Below are positions 27,639-37,393 of a stretch of DNA of 64,000 nucleotides, one piece after another. The DNA is from Faunimonas pinastri (GTDB lineage: Bacteria > Pseudomonadota > Alphaproteobacteria > Rhizobiales > Afifellaceae). Location of the stretch: contig NZ_FOFG01000006.1 in NCBI RefSeq assembly GCF_900110915.1, positions 145,721 to 209,720 on the forward strand. The letters run 5' to 3'. Under the pieces are notes generated by a model that saw nothing but the letters and a program-made list of their open reading frames with translations, had not been told where the DNA came from and ran no database searches. The translations under genes were made by a program, and so were the position numbers. How positions within the stretch are numbered: the first letter of the stretch is position 1; every line of letters starts with the position of its first letter.

Positions 27639-28889
27639 TCAAACCCGCCGAAGAAGGATGGCGCGGAAATCGTTGACATTGGTCAGCGTCGGACCGGTCA
27701 CCACCAGTCGGCTGAGCGCCGCGAAGGCGGTATAGGCGTCGTTGGAGGCGAGCGCCGCCGCGAGATCGACGCCCCGTCCCCGCGCCTCGGCAAGCAGGCC
27801 GGCATCGAACCACGCCCCGGCATTGTCCTCCGAGCCGTCGATGCCGTCGGTATCGCAGGCGATCGCCGAGATGCCCGACCTGCCGCCCACGGCCAGAGCA
27901 AGCGCCAACAGGAACTCCGCGTTGCGCCCCCCGCGCCCCTTGCCCCGCACGGTCACGGTCGTCTCGCCGCCCGACAGCAGCACGCACGGGGGTGCGACGG
28001 GGACGCCATGCTCGGCGGTGGAACGGGCGATGCCGGCCATCGCCTTGGCAACCTCCCGCGCTTCGCCCTCGATGGCATCGCCGAGGACCAGCGGCGTCAG
28101 GCCGAATTCCCGCGCTTTGTCGGCCGCCGCGTCCAGCGCCATTTTCGGCGTGGCGAGCATTTGGATTTCCGGCGCGGGCACGTCGGCGGGGATGACGTTG
28201 GCGCGGATCGCCGCTTCCACATGGGCGGGAACGGCGATCCCATAGGCGCGCAGGATCGCCAGCGCCGCCTCCGGTCGCGCGGCTTCGGGAATGGTCGGAC
28301 CGGAGCCGATGACGCCGGGATCGTCTCCCGGCACGTCGGAGATCAGATAGGTGACGACGCGGGCGGGCGACGAGGCTGCCGCGAGCCGCCCGCCCTTGAT
28401 GGCGGAAAGCGCCTTGCGAACCACGTTCATCTCGCCGATGGGCGCACCGGACTTCAGGAGAGCGCGATTGACCTCCTGCTTATCGCGAAGCGTCAGCCCC
28501 GGCGCGGGCAGCGTCAGGAGCGACGAGGCGCCGCCGGAGATGAGCGCGATCACGAGGTCGTTGGGACCGGCGGATCGCGCCAGCTTCAGGATACGTTCCG
28601 CCGCCGCCATGCCGGCTTCGTCCGGCACGGGATGCGCGGCTTCCACCACCTCGATCGATCGCGTCGGCGCACCGTGGCCGTAGCGGGTGACCAGGAGGCC
28701 TTCGCAGGGATGCGGCCACGCCGCCTCGAAGGCCCCGGCCATCCGGGCCGAAGCCTTGCCGGCGCCCAGCACGATCGTCCGGCCGCCAGGCGCGGGAGGC
28801 GGCGGCAGCCGCCCCCCGAATTTTCCATCGGGCAAGGCGGCCACGAGCGCCGACTGAAACAGCGCCCGGAGAATGGCCTCCTCGGTCAT
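27639..28889 (-). CDS. Glycerate 2-kinase (DUF4147/MOFRL family)
   Basis: This 416-residue protein belongs to the type-2 glycerate kinase family (GckA/TtuD). Its N-terminal DUF4147 domain includes VLGAGKASARMAGAFE and SGGASSLLTLPAPGLT, and the C-terminal MOFRL domain has LSGGETTVTVRGKGRGGRNAEFLLALAL. Phosphorylation of glycerate to 2-phosphoglycerate is expected; older annotation calls such genes hydroxypyruvate reductase. It lies 28 bases downstream of the FAA-hydrolase gene and may share its transcript. Confidence 0.87.
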   Translation of the reverse strand: MTEEAILRALFQSALVAALPDGKFGGRLPPPPAPGGRTIVLGAGKASARMAGAFEAAWPHPCEGLLVTRYGHGAPTRSIEVVEAAHPVPDEAGMAAAERILKLARSAGPNDLVIALISGGASSLLTLPAPGLTLRDKQEVNRALLKSGAPIGEMNVVRKALSAIKGGRLAAASSPARVVTYLISDVPGDDPGVIGSGPTIPEAARPEAALAILRAYGIAVPAHVEAAIRANVIPADVPAPEIQMLATPKMALDAAADKAREFGLTPLVLGDAIEGEAREVAKAMAGIARSTAEHGVPVAPPCVLLSGGETTVTVRGKGRGGRNAEFLLALALAVGGRSGISAIACDTDGIDGSEDNAGAWFDAGLLAEARGRGVDLAAALASNDAYTAFAALSRLVVTGPTLTNVNDFRAILLRRV

Positions 28890-28917
28890 GGCGACGGCCC
28901 TGCCGATCGGAGCAGCC

Positions 28918-29760
28918 TCAACCCTGGATAAAGGTCTGCTGCTGCTCGCCGAGGCCCTCGATGCCGAGCCGCACGACGTCGTTCGCCTTCAGGAAGACCG
29001 GCGGCTTCTGGCCGAGACCGACGCCCGGCGGCGTGCCGGTGGAGATGACGTCGCCCGGCTGCAGGCTCATGAACTGCGAAAGGTAGGAGACGAGGAACCT
29101 GACGCCGTAGACCATGGTCGCCGTCGTGCCGTCCTGATAGCGGTGGCCGTTGACCTCCAGCCACATCTTGAGGTTCTGCGGGTCGGCGACCTCGTCGCGC
29201 GTCACCAGCCAGGGGCCGAGCGGCCCGAAGGTGTCGCAGCTCTTGCCCTTCGTCCACTGGCCGTGCCGCTCCTGCTGGAAGGCGCGCTCGGACACGTCGT
29301 TGGTCAGGCAATAGCCCGCCACGTAATCCATCGCCTCGTCTTCCGAAACGTATTTCGCGGGCTTGCCGATGACGACGCCGAGTTCGACTTCCCAGTCTGT
29401 CTTCTCGGACCCGCGCGGGATCTCGACATTGTCGTTCGGGCCGACGATGGCCGACGTCGCCTTCATGAAGATGATCGGTTCCGGCGGCACGGTGGCGCCC
29501 GTTTCGGCGGCGTGGTCGGAATAGTTGAGGCCAATGCAGATGATCTTGCCGGTGCCGGCGACGCAGGGGCCGAGGCGCGGGTTGCCATCCACAACCGCGA
29601 GGCTTTCCGGATCGATCGCCGCGATGCGCCGCAGCCCTTCGGGATAAAGAACCTCGCCCCGGATGTCCTCGACATGGGCGGAGAGATCCCGGATACGGCC
29701 CTGGGCATCGAGAAGGCCGGGCTTTTCCTGGCCCTTCGGACCGTAACGCAGAAGTTTCAT
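28918..29760 (-). CDS. Fumarylacetoacetate hydrolase family protein
   Basis: This 280-residue protein is an FAA-hydrolase-fold enzyme. The metal site is visible in ICIGLNYSDHAAETG, the Glu-containing DWEVELGVVIGK and the Asp of GYCLTNDVSERAFQ; GDVISTGTPPGVG closes the fold. It resembles 2,4-diketo-3-deoxy-L-fuconate hydrolase and related sugar-acid enzymes, but the substrate cannot be fixed. With the downstream glycerate kinase it may form a small sugar-acid route. Confidence 0.82.
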   Translation of the reverse strand: MKLLRYGPKGQEKPGLLDAQGRIRDLSAHVEDIRGEVLYPEGLRRIAAIDPESLAVVDGNPRLGPCVAGTGKIICIGLNYSDHAAETGATVPPEPIIFMKATSAIVGPNDNVEIPRGSEKTDWEVELGVVIGKPAKYVSEDEAMDYVAGYCLTNDVSERAFQQERHGQWTKGKSCDTFGPLGPWLVTRDEVADPQNLKMWLEVNGHRYQDGTTATMVYGVRFLVSYLSQFMSLQPGDVISTGTPPGVGLGQKPPVFLKANDVVRLGIEGLGEQQQTFIQG

Positions 29761-29923
29761 ACCGTTTCACTCCCTGAGATTTCTGTGAGCCGCATTCTCG
29801 TTCCGGGCTCTCAAATCGGGCGAGGACGGTAAGGAGTGCTGACCGTTTGTCAATCAGCGCCGGCATCGGCTAGGGATATGCCGCGCGGACGCGAGACGCG
29901 CCCGAGAGCAGGGACCGAAAGCC

Positions 29924-30970
29924 GTGACCGCCACCGACAGCATCGAGATCATCCGCCCGGACGACTGGCACCTCCACCTGCGGGACGGCGCCATGCTGAA
30001 ATCCGTGCTGCCGGCGACCTCCGCCGTGTTCGCCCGCGCCATCATCATGCCGAACCTGAAGCCGCCGGTGCGCACGCTGGCCGATCTCCGGGCCTATCGC
30101 GAGCGCATCCTCGCGGTGCTGCCGGAGGGCCATGACTTCACCCCGCTGATGACGCTTTATCTCACCGAGGGAACCGACCCGGAGGAGATCCGCGAGGGCA
30201 AGCGCTCCGGCGAGGCGACGGCGGTGAAGCTCTATCCCGCCGGCGCCACCACCAATTCCGATGCGGGCGTCAGCCACATAGACCGCGTGAGCCACGTCTT
30301 CGAGGCGATGCAGGAGGTCGACCTGCCGCTCCTGATCCACGGCGAGGTGACCGACCCGGCCGTGGATATCTTCGACCGCGAGGCCGTCTTCATAGAGCGC
30401 GTGCTGCAGCCGATCCGCCACCGCTTCCCGGAACTTCGCATCGTGATGGAGCACATCACCACGAAGAACGCCGCCGACTACGTGCGCGCGGGCGATCGCT
30501 TCCTGGGCGCGACGATCACCCCGCACCACCTGACCGTGAACCGCAACGCCCTCTTCCGCGGCGGCATCCGTCCGCACATGTACTGCCTGCCCATCGTCAA
30601 GCGCGAGGAGCACCGACAGGCGCTGGTCGAGGCCGCGACGTCCGGCGACAACCACTTCTTCCTGGGCACGGATTCCGCGCCGCACCGCATCCACGACAAG
30701 GAAGCGGAATGCGGCTGCGCCGGCATGTTCAACGCGCCGACCACCCTCTCCTGTCTGGCGCAGGTCTTCGAGGATGCAGGGGCACTCGACCAGTTGGAAG
30801 CCTTCACCTCCCGCCACGGCCCGGCCTTCTACAAGCTGCCGGTGAACACCGACAGTATCCGGCTGAAGCGCGAGGCGCCCGTGGTGCCGGACAGCCTCGC
30901 CATCGAAGGCGAAGAGGAATCGGTGAAGGTCTTCCGCCCGGATGTCGATCTCCGCTGGTCCATCTGTTAA
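29924..30970 (+). CDS. pyrC: Dihydroorotase
   Basis: PyrC closes carbamoyl aspartate to dihydroorotate in pyrimidine synthesis. This is the 348-residue class II type. The zinc motif is [10 protein letters not shown], the carboxylated Lys is in [13 protein letters not shown], and further ligands are in LLIHGE, VMEHITT and FLGTDSAPH. The start is GTG at 29924, which fits the family N-terminus. It precedes pyrE by 35 bases on the same strand, so the two pyrimidine genes are probably one operon. Confidence 0.95.
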   Translation: MTATDSIEIIRPDDWHLHLRDGAMLKSVLPATSAVFARAIIMPNLKPPVRTLADLRAYRERILAVLPEGHDFTPLMTLYLTEGTDPEEIREGKRSGEATAVKLYPAGATTNSDAGVSHIDRVSHVFEAMQEVDLPLLIHGEVTDPAVDIFDREAVFIERVLQPIRHRFPELRIVMEHITTKNAADYVRAGDRFLGATITPHHLTVNRNALFRGGIRPHMYCLPIVKREEHRQALVEAATSGDNHFFLGTDSAPHRIHDKEAECGCAGMFNAPTTLSCLAQVFEDAGALDQLEAFTSRHGPAFYKLPVNTDSIRLKREAPVVPDSLAIEGEEESVKVFRPDVDLRWSIC

Positions 30971-31005
30971 GCAGCAGCCCGCAACCCCCGACAAAGGCAG
31001 GACCA

Positions 31006-31695
31006 GTGGCAGACTTTCCCGACAAGGCCGTGATCGCGGATCTCACGGCCCGCGCGCTTCTGGAGGTGAAGGCCATCCATTTCCGCGCCGACGAGCCGTT
31101 CAAGCTCACCTCCGGCCGCATGAGCCCGGTCTATATCGACTGCCGCAAGCTGATCTCGTTTCCGCGCCTGCGCAACACGCTGATGGATTTCGCGGCCTCC
31201 ACGATCCTTCGCGACATCGGCTTTGAATCGCTGGACGGCGTGGTCGGCGGCGAGACGGCGGGCATCCCATTCGCCGCCTGGATCGCCGACCGCCTGTCGC
31301 TGCCGATGCAATATGTGCGCAAAAAGCCGAAGGGCTTCGGCCGCAATGCGCAAATAGAGGGCCACTTCCGCGACGGCGACCGCGTCATCCTCGTGGAGGA
31401 TCTGGCTACCGACGGCGGCAGCAAGCTCACCTTCTGCGAGGCGCTGCGCAGCGCCGGCCTGCAGGTGAACCACACCTTCGTGGTGTTCTATTACGACATC
31501 TTCCCCGAGACCAAGCAGGTGCTGACCGATGCAGGCGTCCAGCTCCACGCGCTGGCGACGTGGTGGGACGTGCTGAAGTTTGCGCGCACCAACAATTACT
31601 TCGACACGAAGACGCTGGATGCCGTGGAGGCCTTCCTCCACAATCCCAAGCAATGGTCGCTCGACCATGGCGGCGTCGAAACGCCGAAGGCGTAA
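31006..31695 (+). CDS. pyrE: Orotate phosphoribosyltransferase
   Basis: PyrE joins orotate to PRPP to give orotidine 5'-phosphate. The PRPP-binding signature reads [14 protein letters not shown], with [18 protein letters not shown] and [18 protein letters not shown] as conserved substrate loops. The length is 229 residues. The start is GTG at 31006 with AGGA 5 bases upstream; no ATG fits. It ends 3 bases from the convergent glutamine amidotransferase. Confidence 0.95.
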   Translation: MADFPDKAVIADLTARALLEVKAIHFRADEPFKLTSGRMSPVYIDCRKLISFPRLRNTLMDFAASTILRDIGFESLDGVVGGETAGIPFAAWIADRLSLPMQYVRKKPKGFGRNAQIEGHFRDGDRVILVEDLATDGGSKLTFCEALRSAGLQVNHTFVVFYYDIFPETKQVLTDAGVQLHALATWWDVLKFARTNNYFDTKTLDAVEAFLHNPKQWSLDHGGVETPKA

Positions 31696-31698
31696 CCG

Positions 31699-32493
31699 CT
31701 ACCCGGCAGCCGCCCGGCTCGGCGCGGCTGCCCGGTTCTCCGCCAGAGCCAGATCTCGAAAGCGAGTAAGCACGGCGGCGGCTTCCGGCGTCCGCTGGAG
31801 CGAGGCCCGCGCCGCTTCCACGTCGGCGCCGGCATCCGCCAGCGGCCCGTGAATTTCCTCGATGATCAGGCCGACCATCTCCGGGTCGAATTCCGGGTGA
31901 AACTGCACACCCCAGGTGCTCGGCCCGAAGCGCAGCGCCTGAATGCCGGAGGCGCCTTCCGCCAGCACGGTCGCGCCTTCCGGTGCAACGGTCGCGGTCT
32001 GGAAGTGGGCGGACTGCGCCTTGAAGGTCTTGCCGGCCGGGCCGGCCGGGCCGAGCAGCGGATCGTCGTCGGCCGCCTCGGTGCTGCGGATCTCGACCGT
32101 CCCGTATTCCGGTCCGATGGCGTTGGGCGCCACCGTGCCGCCAAGGGCGTGCGTCAGGAGTTGATGACCGAAGCAGATGCCGAGGAGAGGCACGCCTGAA
32201 GCATGTGCCTGCCGCAGCCATTCGGCCGTCTGGGCAATCCAGGGCAGCGGATCGCCTACCATCGCCGCCGCGCCCGTGACGATCGCACCGGCGATCTCGC
32301 GCGGGTCCGGCAACGCCTCGCCGGAACAGACGCGCACCACCTTCAGCCTGTCTTCCCCAAGCGCCAGCGCGCCCCGAAAAATGCCGTCCATCTCGCCCGT
32401 GCGGGCGCAGATCAGCGGCGATGCTTCCGCGAAAATCTCGCACTGGATCAGCAAGAGCGGTCGGGGAGCTTGAATTTCGGGAGATTCGGGCAA
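31699..32493 (-). CDS. Glutamine amidotransferase class I (GuaA N-domain-like)
   Basis: This 264-residue stand-alone class I amidotransferase has the nucleophile Cys in LLGICFGHQLL and the His-Glu part in WGVQFHPEFDPE. Such proteins are often annotated as a GMP-synthase-like domain, but they may hydrolyse gamma-glutamyl compounds; no partner synthetase is present. The start is assigned to TTG at 32493, because GAGGA lies 8 bases before it and no ATG exists between there and the conserved region. Confidence 0.83.
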   Translation of the reverse strand: MPESPEIQAPRPLLLIQCEIFAEASPLICARTGEMDGIFRGALALGEDRLKVVRVCSGEALPDPREIAGAIVTGAAAMVGDPLPWIAQTAEWLRQAHASGVPLLGICFGHQLLTHALGGTVAPNAIGPEYGTVEIRSTEAADDDPLLGPAGPAGKTFKAQSAHFQTATVAPEGATVLAEGASGIQALRFGPSTWGVQFHPEFDPEMVGLIIEEIHGPLADAGADVEAARASLQRTPEAAAVLTRFRDLALAENRAAAPSRAAAG

Positions 32494-32552
32494 GTGCGGG
32501 ATCCTCGACGGGCTCGCGCATTGTTCACGCCCTCGCCTTCCCCGGCAAGAGC

Positions 32553-32581
32553 GGCCGGCGCATCTCAGGGACGCGCCGGCC
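32553..32581 (-). terminator. Hairpin after the SDR gene
   Basis: GGCCGGCGC and GCGCCGGCC form a perfect 9-bp stem around an 11-base loop, downstream of the SDR gene on the minus strand. The sequence after the stem (GCTCTTGCC) is only weakly T-rich, so termination is likely but not certain. Confidence 0.5.
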
Positions 32582-32603
32582 AAAAGCTTAAAACATCAGT
32601 GCC

Positions 32604-33474
32604 CTAAAGCATGGGCCGCCCGCCGGTGACCGGCACCATGGCACCCGTGATGTAGCTCGCGTCGGCCGAGGCGAGGAAAACATAGGCCGGGGCGAGTTCC
32701 GCCGGCTGGCCGGCGCGGCCGAGCGGCGTGTTTTCGCCAAAGGTCTTCACCGCATCTTCCGGCATGGTGGAGGGGATCAGCGGCGTCCAGATCGGCCCCC
32801 GGCGCGACGCAGTTCACGCGGATGCCCTTGTCGGCCACGAGCTGGGCAAGGCCGGCTGTGAAGTTGGCGATCGCGCCCTTGGTGGTGGCATAGGCCAGCA
32901 GCTTCGGGCTCGGGTTCTTGGCATTGATCGACGTCGTGTTCACGATGGCGCTGCCCGGCTTCATCTTCGGCACGGCCGCCTTGCAGAGATAGAACTGGCT
33001 GTAGATGTTGGTGCGGAAGGTGACGTCCCATTCTTCCGCGCTGATGTCCTCGATGCTCTCGAAGGTCTTCTGGTGCGCGGCGTTGTTGACGAGGATGTCA
33101 ATACCGCCGAGTTCCTTCACGGCGCGCTCGACGAGGTCGCGGCAATGGGCTTCTTCCTTGATGTCACCGGCCACCGCCAGCGCGCGCCGGCCGGCCTTCT
33201 CGACCCACTTCACCGTTTCCTTCGCGTCCTCGTGCTCGTTGTAATAGGAGATGAGTACGTCCGCGCCTTCCCGCGCGAACGCGATTGCGACCGCACGGCC
33301 GATGCCGGAATCGCCACCGGTGATCAGCGCCACCCGACCCTCCAGCTTGCCGCTGCCCTTGTAGCTTTGCTCGCCATGGTCGGGCTTCGGATGCATCTCG
33401 GCTGTCGTGCCCGGAGGCTCCTGCTGCTGGGCGGGCTGCGGCGGCGCGGGATATTCGGTCTTGGGATCAGACAT
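32604..33474 (-). pseudogene. SDR oxidoreductase interrupted by a one-base frameshift
   Basis: From the ATG at 33474 the protein is a long-form short-chain dehydrogenase of the YghA/general-stress type. It has a proline/glutamine-rich N-terminus, cofactor motif ALITGGDSGIGRAVA, NNAA motif, catalytic Ser (TTSIN) and YATTKGA. After IRVNCVAPG the frame breaks at a run of five C on the plus strand (32796-32800). Removing one base restores the expected family ending (PIWTPLIPSTMP through VTGGRPML), with a stop at 32604. As given, the protein ends in unrelated residues at 32596. It is either a recent inactivating mutation or a sequencing error in a homopolymer. Confidence 0.8.
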
Positions 33475-33559
33475 GGGTCCTCCGATGAACTCGTTAACCA
33501 CTGCCGCAGCAACGGAGGGGACGGGCTCGAGTTCCGCCGGATCGAGCCCGTCGGGAGGG

Positions 33560-34231
33560 TCAAAGGCCCAGCATGGCGATGGTCTCCCCGCGTTGGCGGA
33601 TTGTCTCGGCATAGCTCGCGCGGACCTGTTCCAGCACCCCGGCCGGCGCGGTTTCCGGCGAGCCGGCATCGAAGGGCGGAGCGGGGGCGTATTCGATACC
33701 GAGCTGGATCGCTTCCGCCTGCGCCCGGTCGGTCAGTTCCGCCACCACCGCCAGCGCGAAGTCGATGCCGGCGGTCACGCCGCCGCCGGTGATGAGGTTG
33801 CCGTCCCGCACGATGCGCTCCTTCACCGGGACCGCGCCGAGCAACGGCAGCAGATGATGCGAGGCCCAATGGGTCGTCGCGCGACGGCCCTTCAGGAGCC
33901 CGGCCGCGCCCAGCACCAGCGAACCCGTGCAGACGGAGGTGACATAGCGGGCCTTGGCCGCCGTCTCGCGCACGAAGGCGAGGACCTCGGCATCCTGCAT
34001 CAGCGCACTCACGCCGGAGCCGCCTGGAATGCAGAGCACGTCGAGCTCGGGGCAGTCCTCGAAGCTGGTGTCCGGCGTCAGCCACATGCCGGAGGAGGAA
34101 GCGACCGGCTCGCGCGACTTCCAGATCAGATGCAGTTCGCGATCCGGCAGTGAGCCGAACACGTCGTAGGGACCGGTGAGGTCGAGTTGCTGCACGCGTG
34201 GAAAAACAAGAAAGCCAATTCTGATCGTCAT
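33560..34231 (-). CDS. DJ-1/PfpI family protein
   Basis: This 223-residue protein is a DJ-1/PfpI domain. The reactive Cys sits in the nucleophile elbow TSVCTGSLVLGAAGLL, and LCIPGGSG precedes it. It resembles isonitrile hydratase (InhA) and the sensor half of GlxA-type regulators, with no DNA-binding domain. It is divergent to the GlxA-type regulator at 34286, with 54 bases between starts, so that regulator probably controls it. The substrate is unknown. Confidence 0.83.
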   Translation of the reverse strand: MTIRIGFLVFPRVQQLDLTGPYDVFGSLPDRELHLIWKSREPVASSSGMWLTPDTSFEDCPELDVLCIPGGSGVSALMQDAEVLAFVRETAAKARYVTSVCTGSLVLGAAGLLKGRRATTHWASHHLLPLLGAVPVKERIVRDGNLITGGGVTAGIDFALAVVAELTDRAQAEAIQLGIEYAPAPPFDAGSPETAPAGVLEQVRASYAETIRQRGETIAMLGL

Positions 34232-34285
34232 TGCGCCTCTCCCAAGCTGGACAGGCCTATTCTAGCCCGGCATTGTCTGGCGGAT

Positions 34286-35281
34286 ATGACAAATAGCCCT
34301 CGCATTCCGCCATTCACTCCGCGCCGGATCGAGATCCTGGCCTTTCCACGGGCGCAGCTTCTCGACATCGCGGGACCGTTGCAGGTCTTCGCCACGGCCA
34401 ACGCACTGGCCGGCGACGAAACCGCGCCATACGAGACGCGGGTGATCGCCAAGGAGCCCGGCAGCATCACCGTGTCCGCCGGGTTGACGCTTGCGACCGA
34501 GCCGCTTCCCTCGGTCGGGACGCCGGCCGACACGCTGATCGTCGCCGGCGGCAAAGGCGTCCATGACGCGGCGACGGATGCCGCGCTCGCCGATTGGCTG
34601 CGCCAGCGCGCCGGCCATGTCCGCCGCCTCGCCTCCGTCTGCACCGGCGCTTTCCTGCTCGGCGCCGTCGGACTTCTCGACGGAAAACGTGTCGCGACGC
34701 ATTGGGACAGCTGCGCGCGGCTGGCCGAGGCCTATCCGGCCGCGAAGGTGGAGCCGGAGCCGATCTTCATCGAGGATGGAGCGCTCTGGACCTCGGCGGG
34801 CGTCACCGCCGGGATCGACCTCGCGCTCGCCATGGTGGAACGCGATCTCGGCCGCGCGCCTGCGCTGGCCATCGCGCGCGATCTGGTCGTCTTCCTGAAA
34901 CGGCCCGGCGGTCAGGCGCAGTTCAGCACGGCACTTGCCTTGCAGCACGCGGAAGGCCGCTTCGGCGACCTCCATGCCTGGATGATCGACAATCCCGATG
35001 CGAACCTGACCGTCCCCGCACTCGCCGGGCGCGCCGGCATGAGCGAGCGGACCTTCCTCAGGCGTTACCGGGAAGAAACCGGCGCCACGCCGGCACGCGC
35101 CGTGGAGCAGCTGCGTATAGAGGCCGCGCGCCGGCTGCTGGAGGATACGGCGACACCGGTCAAGCGGGTTGCCGCGCAATGCGGCTTCGGCTCGGAGGAA
35201 ACGCTGCGCCGGACCTTTCTTCGCCACCTCGCCGTATCGCCGCAGGCGTACCGCGAGCGCTTCGCTGACGCCGGTCAGTGA
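34286..35281 (+). CDS. GlxA-family AraC transcriptional regulator
   Basis: This 331-residue protein has an N-terminal DJ-1/PfpI-like sensor domain (RIEILAFPRAQLLDIAGPLQVF, ASVCTGAFLLGAVGLLDG) and a C-terminal AraC DNA-binding pair of helix-turn-helices (LTVPALAGRAGMSERTFLRRYREETG, VKRVAAQCGFGSEETLRRTF). It is divergent to the DJ-1/PfpI gene, its likely target. Its stop overlaps convergently with choV; a role in choline regulation is possible but not supported by sequence. Confidence 0.87.
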   Translation: MTNSPRIPPFTPRRIEILAFPRAQLLDIAGPLQVFATANALAGDETAPYETRVIAKEPGSITVSAGLTLATEPLPSVGTPADTLIVAGGKGVHDAATDAALADWLRQRAGHVRRLASVCTGAFLLGAVGLLDGKRVATHWDSCARLAEAYPAAKVEPEPIFIEDGALWTSAGVTAGIDLALAMVERDLGRAPALAIARDLVVFLKRPGGQAQFSTALALQHAEGRFGDLHAWMIDNPDANLTVPALAGRAGMSERTFLRRYREETGATPARAVEQLRIEAARRLLEDTATPVKRVAAQCGFGSEETLRRTFLRHLAVSPQAYRERFADAGQ

Positions 35282-36456
35282 TCGCGGCGCTGCAGGAGGC
35301 CGCGATAGATTTCCTCGTCGTCGCAGAGGCCGGCGAGGCGGCCGAGTCCGTCCACCAGCAGGATCGGATGATTGGTCTGCCGCTTCAGCGCGATCGCGGT
35401 GCGGAGCTTGAGGTCGACCGGTGCGACGATGACGTCGCAGTCGCCGTCCACCGTGCCCTCTTCCTCGTCGCAGACGCCGAGCTTGCCGCCGCCGCCATTG
35501 ATGCGCACGCCAACCGGGCAGCCCGCCTTGTCGAGGTCGAGCCGGATCTGCCCGGCCTGATCGAGCAGCACCGCGCCCTGATCGCGTCGCAGCGCCGCGA
35601 CGGGTCGCATGACGCTGCTGCCGCGCAGGACGTTCAGCGGGTTCATGTGCTTGACGAATTCCGCGACATAGGGCGTCGCCGGGTTCAGCACGATGTCCTC
35701 GCCCGTGCCCTCCTGCACGATACGGCCGTCCTGCATGATGGCGATCTTGTTGCCGAGCTTCATCGCCTCGTCGAGATCGTGGCTGACGAAGAGGATGGTC
35801 TTCTGGATCGACTTCTGCAGGTCGAGGAGCTCGTCCTGCAGCTTGGAGCGGATCAGCGGATCGAGCGCGGAAAACGGCTCGTCCATCAAGAGGATATCGG
35901 CGTCGGTCGCGAAGGCGCGGGCAAGGCCGACGCGCTGCTGCATTCCGCCGGAGAGCTCGTGGGCGTATTTGTCGGCCCATTTGGAAAGCCCGACCATCGC
36001 GAGCTTCTCGTCCACGATCCGGCGCCGCTCTTCCTTCTTCATGCCCTGCAATTCCAGGCCGAAGCCGACATTCTCGCGAACGGTGCGCCAGGGGAGTAGG
36101 CCGAACTGCTGGAAGACCATGGAAACGGTGTGGGTGCGAAGGTCGCGGAGCGTACCGTCGTCGCAGCTCGCCACGTCGACCGGCTTGCCCTTGTGCTGGA
36201 CGAGGACCTCGCCCCGCGCGACCTCGTTCAGCCGGTTCACCGCCCGCATGATGGTCGACTTGCCGGAGCCGGAGAGCCCCATCAGCACGCAGATCTCGCC
36301 GGGTTCGACGGTGAGGTTCACCCCCGCCGCCCCCAGCACCGAATCCGTTTCGGCAAGGATCTCGTCGCGCGTCCGCCCCTCGTCGATCATGGCCAGCGCC
36401 CGCTTCTGCCGGTCACCGAAGACGATGTCGACGTTCCTGAACTCGACTGCGGTCAT
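35275..36456 (-). CDS. choV: Choline ABC transporter ATP-binding protein
   Basis: ChoV drives choline uptake. The 393-residue protein has Walker A GLSGSGKST, signature LSGGMQQRVG, Walker B ILLMDEPFSALDP and a C-terminal CBS-like region (about 290-393), as in glycine-betaine/choline QAT-family ATPases. The N-terminus FRNVDIVFGDRQKRALAMIDEG is typical of rhizobial ChoV. It follows choW after 3 bases in the choX-choW-choV operon. Confidence 0.92.
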   Translation of the reverse strand: MTAVEFRNVDIVFGDRQKRALAMIDEGRTRDEILAETDSVLGAAGVNLTVEPGEICVLMGLSGSGKSTIMRAVNRLNEVARGEVLVQHKGKPVDVASCDDGTLRDLRTHTVSMVFQQFGLLPWRTVRENVGFGLELQGMKKEERRRIVDEKLAMVGLSKWADKYAHELSGGMQQRVGLARAFATDADILLMDEPFSALDPLIRSKLQDELLDLQKSIQKTILFVSHDLDEAMKLGNKIAIMQDGRIVQEGTGEDIVLNPATPYVAEFVKHMNPLNVLRGSSVMRPVAALRRDQGAVLLDQAGQIRLDLDKAGCPVGVRINGGGGKLGVCDEEEGTVDGDCDVIVAPVDLKLRTAIALKRQTNHPILLVDGLGRLAGLCDDEEIYRGLLQRRDH

Positions 36457-36459
36457 GGC

Positions 36460-37311
36460 TCAGCTCCGTTTGCTACGCCTTGGCTCGGGACTTTTGCAGA
36501 CCCGATCCAGGATGATGGCGAGGACAACGATGGCCAGCCCGGCTTCAAACCCCATGCCGACATTCATCGAGCTGAGGGCGCGCAGGATGGGAGTACCGAG
36601 ACCCTCCGCCCCAACCAAGGCAGCGATAACCACCATGGAAAGGCTCAGCATGATGCACTGGGTCACGCCGGCCATGATCGTCGGCAGTGCGTGCGGAAGC
36701 TCGACCTTGTAGAGGAGTTGACGTTTGGTAGCGCCGAAGGCCTCGCCGGCTTCATGAAGCTGTTTCGGTACTGAGGAGATGCCGAGGTAGGTGAGCCGGA
36801 TCGGTGCGGGGATTGCGAACACCACTGTCGAGATAAGGCCCGGCACGGCACCAAGGCCGAAGAGCACCAGCGTCGGGATCAGATAGACGAAGGTCGGAAT
36901 CGTCTGCATCAGGTCGAGGAACGGCCGGAGTGTCTGGTAGAACCAGGGTCGGTGCGCGGCCGCCACGCCGATCGGCACGCCAAGCAGAACAGAAGCAAAC
37001 GTTGCCCAGAAGACGAGAGAGAGTGTCTGCATGGTCGCTTCCCAGTAGCCCAGGTTGATGACCAGAAGCAGCGAGGCGACGATGAAGACGACTAGGCTGA
37101 TGGAGCGGTGAAGAAAGTAGGCCCCGATCGCTACGGCCGCGACCAGGAGAAGCGGCGGGCACCAGATCAGGCCGGAAGTGAAACCGTCCACGAGCGACGC
37201 AATGACCGAGGAGACGAAGTCAAAGAAACCCTTGTGACCGTTCAGCCGGTCAGTGAAGAGAGTGATCCATCTCCCCAAAGGGATCTTGTGTTCCGTCAGC
37301 CAGTCGTACAT
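36460..37311 (-). CDS. choW: Choline ABC transporter permease
   Basis: ChoW forms the membrane channel of the choline importer. The 283-residue protein has about six membrane segments. The cytoplasmic EAA loop for docking to ChoV reads EAGEAFGATKRQLLYKVELPHALP-like (residues EAGEAFGATK). The ATG at 37311 (MYDWLTEHKIPLG) is chosen because it gives the family N-terminus. GC is lower (about 58-63% in sampled lines) than in choV or betB, a trend that continues through choX. Confidence 0.92.
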   Translation of the reverse strand: MYDWLTEHKIPLGRWITLFTDRLNGHKGFFDFVSSVIASLVDGFTSGLIWCPPLLLVAAVAIGAYFLHRSISLVVFIVASLLLVINLGYWEATMQTLSLVFWATFASVLLGVPIGVAAAHRPWFYQTLRPFLDLMQTIPTFVYLIPTLVLFGLGAVPGLISTVVFAIPAPIRLTYLGISSVPKQLHEAGEAFGATKRQLLYKVELPHALPTIMAGVTQCIMLSLSMVVIAALVGAEGLGTPILRALSSMNVGMGFEAGLAIVVLAIILDRVCKSPEPRRSKRS

Positions 37312-37393
37312 GGCGCAGCCCTTGCAGGATCGGATATGCTTTGGAGTGAACCCGGCCGGCCTCAAGGCCGGTTCCGGCGATTCAGCGAGTGGG

